Positions 23,678 through 31,814 of a DNA stretch of 36,073 bases are shown here, in pieces. The stretch comes from Planctomycetota bacterium. Lineage in GTDB: Bacteria > Planctomycetota > UBA1135. Every line of letters begins with the position of its first letter. Within the stretch, counting starts at the first letter, position 1. Location: the NCBI GenBank assembly GCA_027020785.1, contig JALUVI010000159.1:1-36073 (forward strand), given 5' to 3'. Below the pieces are notes generated by a model. It had not been told where the DNA came from. It did not search any database and saw only the letters and a list, made by a program, of their open reading frames with translations. The translations under genes were made by a program, and so were the position numbers.

Positions 23678-25029
23678 CCCAGCGCCGTGAACGACTGCAT
23701 GAACACCTCGTTCGCATTCCCGATCGGCACCCGCGCCGGCTGCGGGGGCCGGAATTCCGGGGTCGCGACTCTCGGTCGTTCCGGATGAGCGGACCGCCAC
23801 TCCTCGGTCATCAGGCCGCGCAGCGACCTTCCGCTCATCTCCTGGCATGCCGGGAGGCCCAGCAGGTCGAGGATGGTCGGGGCCACGTCGTAGAGGTCGC
23901 CCAGCCGACGGCGATTCGCGGGGAGCAGGCCCTGCTTGCGCACGCCGCTGCCGGAGAGGACGAACACGCCCGGTTCGCCCTTCTCGTGACCGCCCGATTG
24001 GGGATGGTTCGGCTTGTCCACGTTGTAGGCCTTCATACCGTGGTCGGCGATCACCATCACCACGTGGTCCTCGGGCAGGACCTCCAGGACCTCGCCGATC
24101 CAGTCGTCCACGGTGCGGTAGGCCTTGCGCACGTGGTCGTGGAAGAAGGCGACCTGCTCCTCGGGGATCGGGTAGCGGTAGGCCTCCGGCTCGTGGTACT
24201 TCCACCAGAAGTGGCCTGCCACGTCGGTCAGCCCGAAGTACACCATCTGCAGGTCCGCCGGCTCCTCGCCGGCCAGCTTCACGAAGATCCGCTCGTGGGT
24301 GCGGTCACCGGCATAGGCCAGCCTGAACAAGGCCTCCCGCTCGTGCGCCCGCTTCCAACTCGGCGGGCACAGCCCGAAACGGTCCACGTACTCGGCGGCG
24401 ATCGGACCGTCCGGCGCTCCCTCGGCGAGGATCGGGCGGATCTCGTCGATCAAACCCTGCGGCCAGGTCAGCTCGGGGAGCCCCTCGGCCCAGACCCCCG
24501 ACTTCCACAGGATGGCCCCCTGCGCCTGGGCGGCATAGCTGGCGACGATCCGACCGCGACGCACCGGCTCGGCCGGCCACGACACCCACCAACCGACCAC
24601 CAGCGGCGACAGCCCGGCATCTCCGACCAGGTTCCACACCGCCGGCACGCGACGCATCTCGGAGGTGTAGGGAAGCCCGTTCCGCTTCGGCTGACCGGTG
24701 CGGGTGTCGATCTCGCTGAAGAACAAGACGCCGTGCTCCCGCGGTGAGCGCCCGGTCGCGATGGTCGTCCACAACACCGGCGAGAAGGTCGGCACCTCAC
24801 TGGCCAACACGCCGCCGACCCCGTCGTCCACCAAGCGCTTCAGGTTCGGCATCTCGCCCGCCTCCATCAGCGCCTCGGCGACCGACCACTCCATGCCGTC
24901 GACGCCGATCACCGTGAGTTGGACCGGCTCGCCCTGCGGAGCCGGATAGCCGAGGCCGTCGCCGCCGCCGCAGGAGGGGAACACCCCGACCGACAGGGCG
25001 GAAACCAGGAGGAGGACGGAGCGATGCAT
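23650..25029 (-). CDS. Lipoprotein AP-superfamily phosphodiesterase, paralogue B
   Basis: Alkaline-phosphatase-fold enzyme of 459 aa with a signal peptide ending FPSC (C20, atypical lipobox) and a Gly-rich linker, so probably an exported lipoprotein. Active-site elements: D44 in VIGVDGMEW, Ser nucleophile in VPTFSPVLW (S83), Asp/His in LTDVAGHFWW, ADHGMKA, and the third His in SGGHEKGEPG. The C terminus is TALGYVGGETEE, the shared LGY tail. It shares most of its length with the gene just upstream (4 nt gap), indicating a tandem duplication. The insertion sequence begins 16 bp after its stop. Substrate unknown; phosphodiester, phosphonate and nucleotide substrates are all possible for this fold. 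Confidence 0.82.
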   Translation of the reverse strand: MHRSVLLLVSALSVGVFPSCGGGDGLGYPAPQGEPVQLTVIGVDGMEWSVAEALMEAGEMPNLKRLVDDGVGGVLASEVPTFSPVLWTTIATGRSPREHGVLFFSEIDTRTGQPKRNGLPYTSEMRRVPAVWNLVGDAGLSPLVVGWWVSWPAEPVRRGRIVASYAAQAQGAILWKSGVWAEGLPELTWPQGLIDEIRPILAEGAPDGPIAAEYVDRFGLCPPSWKRAHEREALFRLAYAGDRTHERIFVKLAGEEPADLQMVYFGLTDVAGHFWWKYHEPEAYRYPIPEEQVAFFHDHVRKAYRTVDDWIGEVLEVLPEDHVVMVIADHGMKAYNVDKPNHPQSGGHEKGEPGVFVLSGSGVRKQGLLPANRRRLGDLYDVAPTILDLLGLPACQEMSGRSLRGLMTEEWRSAHPERPRVATPEFRPPQPARVPIGNANEVFMQSFTALGYVGGETEE

Positions 25030-25033
25030 CGGA

Positions 25034-26380
25034 TCAGTCGGTGTAGCCCAGGCCCCGGGTCAGGTTCTCGCGGAACAACTCCGACGCATCCTCGGTCGGG
25101 GCCCGCGGCGGCAGCGGCGGCCGGAAGTCCGGAGTCGGAACCCGTTCCGGTTCGGGATGGGCCGCGCGCCATCCGTCGGTCATCAGACCGCGCAACGAAT
25201 GCCCCGGCATCTCCTCGAGCGCGGGCATCCCGAGCAGGTCGCACACCGTCGGCGCCACGTCCAGCAGATGACCGAGACGGCGCTCCTCCGGCGGCAGCAG
25301 GCCGCGGTCCGTCACCGACGGTCCGGACAGGACGAAGACGCCGGGTTCGCCCTCCTTGTGCCCACCGGAGCGCGTCCCCTCGGTGCCGTCGAGGTTGTAG
25401 GCCCTCATGCCGTGGTCGCTGACCAGCAGCACCGTGGTCTCGGGCGGCGTCACCGCCAGGATCTCACCGATCCAGTCGTCGAGCGCCTCGTAGGTCTTGT
25501 CGATGTGCTCGCCGAAGAAGCGGATCTCGCGCGGCCGAATGCGGTAGTGGTACGCGTCCGGCTCGCGGTAGCGCCACCAGAAGTGGCCGGCGACGTCCGG
25601 CGTCCCGAAGTAGACCATCGCGAGGTCGGGCATCTCCTGCTCGAGCAGGTGGACGAAGATGCGCTCGTGCGTGCGGTCGGCATGCCAGGCGAACCGGAAC
25701 AGCCCCTCGGTGTCGACCAGGCGGTGCCACTTCTCGGGCATCAGGCCGAAGCGCGCCACGTACTCGTCCTTCACCGGCCCGTCGAGCGCCCCCTCCCTCA
25801 GGTAGGGCAGGATCTCGTCCTGCAACTCGCGCGGCCACGTCAGCTCGGGCAGCCCGTCGGCCCAGACCCCGCCCTTCCACAGCAGGGTGCCCTGGGCCTG
25901 GGCGGCGTAGCTCGAGACGATGCGCGCCCCGGCGACCGGCTCGGCGGGCCAGGTCACCCACCAACCGACCAGGGCCGTGGACAGCCCCGCGTCCCCGGCC
26001 AGGTTCCACAACGCCGGGACCTTGCGCGTCTCGGAGGTGTAGGGAACCCCACGCTCGGAAGGCTCTCCCGTCTCCGGGTCCATCCCGAAGTGGAGGATGC
26101 CGTGGTCCTCCGGCTGCCGCCCCGTGGCGACGGTGGTCCAGAGCATGGGCGAACGCGTCGGGATCTCGGTCTCGAGCACGCCACCGACCCCGTCCTCGAG
26201 CAGCCGCGCGAGGTTCGGCATGCGGCCGGCCTCGAGCAGCGGCTCGGCGACGCTCCACTCCATGCCGTCCACCCCCAGGACCAGGACCGGAGGGCGCGCC
26301 TCCCGCGCCTCGCGGCCGCAGGCGGCGAGGACCAGGCCGAGGGCCAGCGTCAGGATCCGAAACGGGGCGGGACGATGCAC
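25034..26380 (-). CDS. Lipoprotein AP-superfamily phosphodiesterase, paralogue A
   Basis: Alkaline-phosphatase-fold enzyme of 448 aa with a clear lipobox (LAAC, C21) and GTG start. Conserved elements: D38 in VLGVDGMEW, Ser nucleophile in TRSPMLW (S77), TPDVAGHFWW, SDHGMRA and GGHKEGEPG. The C terminus is ENLTRGLGYTD. Blocks such as ASYAAQAQG/SSYAAQAQG and ELTWP are shared with the neighbour B, while linkers differ. It is first of the pair and probably starts the transcript. A TAGGAT box and GGAG site sit upstream, and the gap to the metalloprotease stop is 80 bp. Extracytoplasmic hydrolysis of phosphodiester substrates or of surface-polymer substituents is inferred. Confidence 0.82.
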   Translation of the reverse strand: MHRPAPFRILTLALGLVLAACGREAREARPPVLVLGVDGMEWSVAEPLLEAGRMPNLARLLEDGVGGVLETEIPTRSPMLWTTVATGRQPEDHGILHFGMDPETGEPSERGVPYTSETRKVPALWNLAGDAGLSTALVGWWVTWPAEPVAGARIVSSYAAQAQGTLLWKGGVWADGLPELTWPRELQDEILPYLREGALDGPVKDEYVARFGLMPEKWHRLVDTEGLFRFAWHADRTHERIFVHLLEQEMPDLAMVYFGTPDVAGHFWWRYREPDAYHYRIRPREIRFFGEHIDKTYEALDDWIGEILAVTPPETTVLLVSDHGMRAYNLDGTEGTRSGGHKEGEPGVFVLSGPSVTDRGLLPPEERRLGHLLDVAPTVCDLLGMPALEEMPGHSLRGLMTDGWRAAHPEPERVPTPDFRPPLPPRAPTEDASELFRENLTRGLGYTD

Positions 26381-26460
26381 GACGGACGCTCCATCCTACC
26401 CTTGGGACGCCGGAGAGGCCGCCTCCATTCCCTCCACCCGCGGATGCAGGGGGTCCGCAG

Positions 26461-28740
26461 TCACGCCGCGATCCGCTGCGGCGCCGGCCGGCGCAGCCGC
26501 CGCTCGACCCAGAAGGCGAGGTAGGCCGCGACCCAGAGGACCAACGCGAGCAGGTCGCCGCGCGCGGAGTCGGCTCCGGCCGGCCCCGCCGTCACCATGC
26601 CGCCGCACCCCCCGCCGCCGGGCAGACTGGCCCCGCTGCCGCCGAAGCTGGACGAGCCGCTGACGACGAATCCGCTGGCCACGGCGCCCTGACCGGTATC
26701 GGTCACCGCGACCACGCCGACCGTACCGATCTTCGCCAGCTTCGGGGTCAGGGTGCGCAGCCGACCCGACCCCTGGACCTCCACGCTCGGCGCCGCCGTG
26801 CCGCCGAGGGCGCTGACGGGGTCGGCGCCGAAGCGCACCTCGACCACGCGGTCCAGGTTCTGCCCGAACAGCTCCACGGTCACGCCGCCGTCCTGCGAAG
26901 CGCTCGACGGGGTGAAGCTCGTGATCTTCGGATCGGGAGACGAGACGAATGTGAACGCCTTCTCCACCACCGTGTCCGGCATGCCCGGGTTGCGCAGGAC
27001 CAGGTCCACCTTGCCGGCGTCGTGCGGCGAAGTCGTCACCCGCAACACCTTCGACGACAGGTACTCCACCGCGAGCGGCAACCCGTCCATCAGCACCTGG
27101 ACGTCGGTCGAGAAGGCGTCGCCCGCGATCAGGACCTCGGTGCCGCCGCCGACGTTCCCGGCCTTGGGGAAGAGCTGCCCGAACACGGGCTGCGCCGTGA
27201 AGGTGAAACCGTCGGCCAGCTCGTCGTGCTGGCCGTCGGGGTTGTGAACCGCGACGTCCACCACCCCGGGCGCGGCCGCGGGCGTGGTCGCCACCACCGT
27301 GGTCGAGTCCACGAAGGTGGTGGAGGCGGCCTCGATCCCGCCGAACAACACCCAGCATCCCGCCTGGAAGCCGGTGCCGCTCACGGTGACCGTATCGCCG
27401 CCGGCGGCGTTGCCCTCGCCGACGTCCACCCCCTGAACCACCGGCTTCTGGGCCACCACCTCGACGAGGCCGCTCGCAGCCTCCCACTCCCCTCCGGGGC
27501 CGGTGACGAACACGTCGTAGGTGCCGAATGGAGCGCCCGAGGCGACCGTGACCAGACCGCGCACCCAAGTCCCGCCGCTCTGGACCGAAGTGAAGGTCAG
27601 GTAGGGGCTCTTCGAAGTCAACCCCATCTGCCCCGAGGAGAACCCCGAGCCATAGACGTTGACGTACTGCGATTGACCGCGCCGCAGGATCAGCGGCGAG
27701 CTGGTGGTCTCGACCAGCGGCCGGTCGCCGGCGACCGTCACCTCGCCGACGTCGAGGGTCTGCCCCGAGGCGAGGACGACCGAGGTCGGGCTGGAGAAAC
27801 CGCCGAGGAAGGCCGGCGCGAAGTCGGTCTGCACCGTCCCGTTCCCGGTCAGGTTGTCCGAGTCCATCCCCCCCTCGAGGGGCGCCGCGTAGAGCAGGTA
27901 GCTGCCGGCGGGCAGGCCCTTGATCTGGAAGTTGCCCCCGGTCGAGGAAAGCGCGTTGCCGGCGACGCGCCCGTCCGCCGCGCGCAAGGCGTGGACCACG
28001 GCCCCGACCACGGCGCTGCCGTCGCTCCGACGCACCACGCCGGTCAACTTGGCCTGGCCCGCCCGCGCCGCCACCGCGACCGCACCGGCCTGGTCGTCGG
28101 CGGACAGGCTGCGGTGCAGCCACTGGTTCTGCGCCACGTAGGGCCACATGCTGGCGGCGATGCTCGGCGAGTGGTCGAGCCCGATGAAGTGCCCGATCTC
28201 GTGGGTCAGGACGTCCTGGACGTCGAAGGTCCCGAGCGAGCCGTCCACCGACCACGCGTAGTCACGGCCGTTGAAGATGACGTCGGCGTCCAGGATGCGC
28301 CCCCCCGAGTCGTACGAGATCGGGGTCAGCGCCACGATGCCGGCGCCCTGCGGGAAGTAGCCGGTGGATCCGTCCTCGTCCCACATCACGACGTGCGTGC
28401 CGGCCCCGGGACTGGGGTTCACGACGTCGGCGCCGCGCACGAAGTCCACCTTCGAGCCGGCGACTCCGGCCCACTGCTCGAAGGCCTTCTCGATGGCGGC
28501 GACGTGGGCGCCCTCGGGCAGGTCGCTCGAGCCCTCCGCCGCGATCCGGTACTCGACGGTGGGGTTCTGCCACGCCAGCGACTTCCCGTCGATCACGATG
28601 CGCACGTAGCCGTGCAGGGCGGGGACGCCGGCGAGGCCGAGGACCACGCCCACCGCCAGCGCGGTCAGGGCGTGGCCGATGCGGCGACGGCGGTCAGCGG
28701 CCGGCCTGGACTTCCTGGAGGATGCGGGCGACGAAGGCAT
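26461..28740 (-). CDS. Matrixin-type metalloprotease with TIG-like repeats and C-terminal sorting signal
   Basis: Secreted zinc protease of about 759 aa from the ATG at 28740. An N-terminal basic stretch and hydrophobic segment (ALTALAVGVVLGLAGVPAL) act as the export signal. The metzincin motif HEIGHFIGLDH is at 180-190, with SMWPY as the likely Met-turn. A carboxypeptidase-like repeat (KLTGVVRRSDGSAVVGAVV) follows. Several IPT/TIG-like repeats come next, for example KPVVQGVDVGEGNAAGGDTV and PKITSFTPSSASQDGGVTVE. The end is GGGGCGG, a membrane helix and RRLRRPAPQ, resembling Cys-containing CTERM anchors (MYXO/JDVT type). The start overlaps the upstream gene by 47 nt. Substrate unknown; a surface or matrix role is inferred. 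Confidence 0.85.
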   Translation of the reverse strand: MPSSPASSRKSRPAADRRRRIGHALTALAVGVVLGLAGVPALHGYVRIVIDGKSLAWQNPTVEYRIAAEGSSDLPEGAHVAAIEKAFEQWAGVAGSKVDFVRGADVVNPSPGAGTHVVMWDEDGSTGYFPQGAGIVALTPISYDSGGRILDADVIFNGRDYAWSVDGSLGTFDVQDVLTHEIGHFIGLDHSPSIAASMWPYVAQNQWLHRSLSADDQAGAVAVAARAGQAKLTGVVRRSDGSAVVGAVVHALRAADGRVAGNALSSTGGNFQIKGLPAGSYLLYAAPLEGGMDSDNLTGNGTVQTDFAPAFLGGFSSPTSVVLASGQTLDVGEVTVAGDRPLVETTSSPLILRRGQSQYVNVYGSGFSSGQMGLTSKSPYLTFTSVQSGGTWVRGLVTVASGAPFGTYDVFVTGPGGEWEAASGLVEVVAQKPVVQGVDVGEGNAAGGDTVTVSGTGFQAGCWVLFGGIEAASTTFVDSTTVVATTPAAAPGVVDVAVHNPDGQHDELADGFTFTAQPVFGQLFPKAGNVGGGTEVLIAGDAFSTDVQVLMDGLPLAVEYLSSKVLRVTTSPHDAGKVDLVLRNPGMPDTVVEKAFTFVSSPDPKITSFTPSSASQDGGVTVELFGQNLDRVVEVRFGADPVSALGGTAAPSVEVQGSGRLRTLTPKLAKIGTVGVVAVTDTGQGAVASGFVVSGSSSFGGSGASLPGGGGCGGMVTAGPAGADSARGDLLALVLWVAAYLAFWVERRLRRPAPQRIAA

Positions 28741-29221
28741 CGTGGTCGAGTACGGAAGTTGCCGCACCACCCACCCCGTCGCGGACCACGGCGGCGCCCT
28801 GCGCCTCCTGGACCACCCGGAACGCTCCTTCGGCGAGACCGACCGGCATCCGCCAACCGAGCTCGTTCGGGGCCGAAAGGAAGAGGATGGCGCGCTCGCC
28901 CTCGTCGAGGCGCGGCAGGCCGGGGATCAACAGGCCGCGTCCCGCGACCTCTCCCCCGGGCATGCGCAGCTCGGTGATGGACGACATCGCGCCTTTCATC
29001 GGCAGGACGGTCGCCAGGCTGTAGCGGGTCTCGATGCGCCCGTCGGGCAGGAGGACCGAGACCCGGTCCAGCACCTCGACCTCGCACACCGTCTCGGCGC
29101 GCGACACGAGGTCGGCGAGGTCGGCCTCGCCGAGGACCGTGGAAGAAGAGGCCTCCAGCCGTCCCGTGGCGAACAGGACGAGCGGGATGCCGAGGAGACC
29201 TGCCAGGATGGGGACTCGCAT
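28694..29221 (-). CDS. Small secreted protein upstream of matrixin gene
   Basis: I do not recognise a named family. It is 175 aa with a signal peptide (MRVPILAGLLGIPLVLFATG, cleavage near LEASS). The body has TRYSLATVLPMKGAMSSITE, RMPGGEVAGRGLLIPGLPRL and DEGERAILFLS, a pattern I associate with small secreted proteins found beside matrixins in Planctomycetota and Acidobacteriota. A strong AGGGGG ribosome site lies 6 nt before the ATG. It overlaps the metalloprotease gene by 47 nt, so the two are probably co-expressed; it may be a chaperone, inhibitor or substrate partner. No zinc-binding or catalytic motif is seen. Confidence 0.75.
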   Translation of the reverse strand: MRVPILAGLLGIPLVLFATGRLEASSSTVLGEADLADLVSRAETVCEVEVLDRVSVLLPDGRIETRYSLATVLPMKGAMSSITELRMPGGEVAGRGLLIPGLPRLDEGERAILFLSAPNELGWRMPVGLAEGAFRVVQEAQGAAVVRDGVGGAATSVLDHDAFVARILQEVQAGR

Positions 29222-29240
29222 GTCGCCCCCTTGGCGGACG

Positions 29241-29254
29241 GCCCGGGCCCGGGC
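29241..29254. repeat. GC-rich palindrome between sulfatase-fold gene and small secreted gene
   Basis: GCCCGGGCCCGGGC is a perfect 14-bp palindrome in the 54-bp gap between 29221 and 29276. It could be a termination or regulatory structure, or just GC-rich chance. Confidence 0.3.
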
Positions 29255-29275
29255 TCCAGGGGAAAATCGGATTTC

Positions 29276-31279
29276 CTATCCGCCCCCGGCGTCGGCTCCG
29301 CCCACGTAGCCGGCCTGGTCCAGGGCGCGCATCGCGGCCTCGCCCCCGGCCTGTCCGGCCCGCTCCACCCGCGGCGGCCGCTTCGCGTAGCGCCGGACCA
29401 GCTCCGCCAGGCGCTCGAGGACCCCGGGGTCGTCGGCCAGGTCCCGGCGCTCGCCGGGGTCCCGCGCCAGGTCGAAGACGCGCACCCGCTCGGGCCCGGG
29501 CCCGTAGAGGAACTTCCAGTCGTCGTCGCGGACCGCCCACTCCGCATCCCAGGGCGCATCGCTCTTCAAGAGGTTCTCGCTGAACGCCGGGCGCGGCTCG
29601 AGGGCGGCCGCCAGGTTCCGCCCCGGCATCCGGTCCTCCGGGCGTTCGGCCGGCGGCGGCGCCAGCCCCGCCGCCGCCAGCAGGGTCGGCGCCAGGTCCA
29701 CGTGGGCGACGACCGCGTCCTCGACCGTGCCCGGGGCGCGCCCCTTCAGCCCCTGGATCACCAACGGCACTGCGAGCAGCTCCTGCCACAGCGCGTGGCC
29801 GTGCTCGATGCCGCCGTGCTCGAAGAACTCCTCGCCGTGGTCCGAGGTCAGGACGATCACCCGCCCCCGCGGCGGCGGCGGCCCGAGGCCGTCCAGCAGC
29901 CGCACCAGAGCCCGGTCCACCCGCCGGGCCTCGGCCGCATAGGCGCGATGCAGCAGCGCCTGGCCCTCGTCGCTGCGCCAGAAGGGATCGGCCCGGAACA
30001 GGTCGGCGTCGCCCCGCTCGAGCTCCATCCGCCGCCGCCACGGAACTCCGGACAACTCTTCGGCGTGACGATACGGGAAGTGGACGTCGTAGAACTGCAG
30101 CCACAGGAACAACGGATGGTCCTCCCGCCGCGCGGCGACCACCTGGAGCGCCTCGTCCACCAGGTCGTCGGCGGTGCGGAACGGGCGACGTCCGGTCAGG
30201 CCGAGCGCAGTGGCGACGTGGGCCAGGAACGGCCGCGCCTCGTGCGTCTTGCGGGTCCGCGGCAGCGCCCAGCGCGTCATCGAATCGTCCGACCGCCACA
30301 CGCGGAACCCGCGATGGAAGCCGAAGGCCTCGCCGCAGACCGAATTGTGGATCAGGCCCGCCGTGTCGTAGCCGGCGCGGGACAGGAGTTCGGCGAGCAC
30401 CGGCGTCTCGTCGGAGAGGCCGACGTACTTCCAGCCCGGTCCGCTGCCGGCGCCGTGCGACCACGGCGGCAGGCCGGTCATCACCGTCGCCATGGACGGC
30501 AGCGTCCACGGCCCGGCGGCCTGGACCCGCGGGAACTCGACGCCGGACTCCGCCAGCCGACGGTACGACGCGAGCGACCGGGCGGTGTCGGCGCGGAGGG
30601 TGTCCACGCACAGGAGGACGACGTCGGGACGCCCTTCGCCCGCGGGCGGCGCCGCGTCGTCCCAGGACACGTCGAGGGGACGGACCGGCAAGCCGCCGAA
30701 GACGAACCCCACCGCGACCAGGAGGACGCTCGTGACCCGCCGCCGGGCGAAACCGACGAAGACGGCGTAGCCGCCGAGGACGCCGAGCAGGGTGACGAGC
30801 GGCGGGAGCGCCCCCTGGAGCAGCCACCAACCCAGCAGCGTCGCCAGGGACAGGAACACGGCGCCGCGCCACGCCGGGGCCGCCGGCGTCCCGCCGCGCC
30901 AGGCCTGGACCGCACACACCGTCGCAGGCAGGAGCAGAGCGGCCAGGAAGGCGATGGGCCCGAGGATCGGGCGCTCCATCGCCGCCGGCGCGTAGAGGAC
31001 GCCGGCGGCGGTCACCCCGAGCGGGAGGGTGGATGCCGCGCCGAGGAGGGCGCGCCACGGGCGGGCCGGCAGGAACCGGCGCAGCCCGAGCACGCTCCAG
31101 GTCGGCAGGAGGGCGATGGCGACCAACCCGGCGAGGGACAGCACCAGGTCGCGCGGCGCCTGCGGGTCGCTGGTCAGCCGCGCCAGCCACGCTTCGCAGA
31201 CCCAGAGGAAGAGCGCCAGTCGCAGCGTCGCGCCCGGCACGAAGGCGGCGGGGTCGGCGGCCTCGGAGCGATCAGGCAT
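29276..31279 (-). CDS. Membrane sulfatase-fold protein, EptA/LtaS-like architecture
   Basis: Sulfatase-superfamily protein of about 667 aa from the ATG at 31279; the track's start at 31348 lies in the preceding gene. Residues 20-200 hold about six or seven hydrophobic helices. The C-terminal domain begins DVVLLCVDTLRAD (D226, D231), then GPWTLPSMATVMTG with Thr at the nucleophile site (T259), and later TSDHGEEFFEHGG. Cys/Ser-x-Pro-x-Arg of formylglycine sulfatases is absent, so sulfate hydrolysis is doubtful. N-terminal membrane helices plus a Thr nucleophile recall phosphoethanolamine or phosphoglycerol transferases. The C terminus is LDQAGYVGGADAGGG. It overlaps the 180-aa gene by 8 nt (ATGCCTGA). 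Confidence 0.8.
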   Translation of the reverse strand: MPDRSEAADPAAFVPGATLRLALFLWVCEAWLARLTSDPQAPRDLVLSLAGLVAIALLPTWSVLGLRRFLPARPWRALLGAASTLPLGVTAAGVLYAPAAMERPILGPIAFLAALLLPATVCAVQAWRGGTPAAPAWRGAVFLSLATLLGWWLLQGALPPLVTLLGVLGGYAVFVGFARRRVTSVLLVAVGFVFGGLPVRPLDVSWDDAAPPAGEGRPDVVLLCVDTLRADTARSLASYRRLAESGVEFPRVQAAGPWTLPSMATVMTGLPPWSHGAGSGPGWKYVGLSDETPVLAELLSRAGYDTAGLIHNSVCGEAFGFHRGFRVWRSDDSMTRWALPRTRKTHEARPFLAHVATALGLTGRRPFRTADDLVDEALQVVAARREDHPLFLWLQFYDVHFPYRHAEELSGVPWRRRMELERGDADLFRADPFWRSDEGQALLHRAYAAEARRVDRALVRLLDGLGPPPPRGRVIVLTSDHGEEFFEHGGIEHGHALWQELLAVPLVIQGLKGRAPGTVEDAVVAHVDLAPTLLAAAGLAPPPAERPEDRMPGRNLAAALEPRPAFSENLLKSDAPWDAEWAVRDDDWKFLYGPGPERVRVFDLARDPGERRDLADDPGVLERLAELVRRYAKRPPRVERAGQAGGEAAMRALDQAGYVGGADAGGG

Positions 31280-31814
31280 CTCGGATCTCGCTGCGTGCGG
31301 CCTGGACGGCGCGCTCGAGCTGGGCAGCGGCCCGGGGCAACTCGGCACGAGCGTCCTCGAGGTAGCCGTCCGCCGCCATGCTGCGGGCCCGCGCCGTCAG
31401 GCGCTCGGCCGCGGCGAAGCCGTCCCAGATGCGTGAGAAGACGCCGGCTCCGAGGACACGGAAGTACTCCTCGCTGTGGTTGCCGAGCTCGGCGAAGCGG
31501 ACCAGGAGTTCGTCGAGCTCGTGGACCAGGTGGTCGCGGCTCCACTCGCCCGCTGCGGCCTCGGCGTGGCGCAGCTCCTGGAGGATGGCCTCCATGTGCG
31601 CGGTCAGGGCGCCGAGGTCGAGCTCGCCGCCGCGCCCCTCGGCGCGACGGCGGCGATGCCGCGCGCGCAGCACCGCGCCGCCGGCGACGGTCGCGGCGAG
31701 CCCTCCGAGGTAGAGCGGCCAGGCCGCCCCTTGCGGCGGGTCGGAGAAGCCGGCGCCGCCGAGCACCGCGAGGCAGAAACCGGCGAGGAACAAGAGGCGG
31801 GCGAGGAGGTCCAT
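31272..31814 (-). CDS. Membrane protein of unknown function, 180 aa
   Basis: I do not recognise this protein. It starts MDLLARLLFLAGFCLAVLGG, has two predicted membrane helices (about 5-22 and 36-50), then an Arg-rich stretch (RARHRRRRAEGRGG), and a helical C-terminal part (about 65-180) likely to be a helix bundle with no enzymatic motif. The real start is the ATG at 31814, sharing one base with the OPT transporter stop (TGATG), and its own stop overlaps the sulfatase-fold gene. The 440-aa track ORF extends upstream as an artefact. Tight overlaps on both sides suggest it is translated with both neighbours; an accessory role to the transporter or transferase is only inference. Confidence 0.75.
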   Translation of the reverse strand: MDLLARLLFLAGFCLAVLGGAGFSDPPQGAAWPLYLGGLAATVAGGAVLRARHRRRRAEGRGGELDLGALTAHMEAILQELRHAEAAAGEWSRDHLVHELDELLVRFAELGNHSEEYFRVLGAGVFSRIWDGFAAAERLTARARSMAADGYLEDARAELPRAAAQLERAVQAARSEIRDA

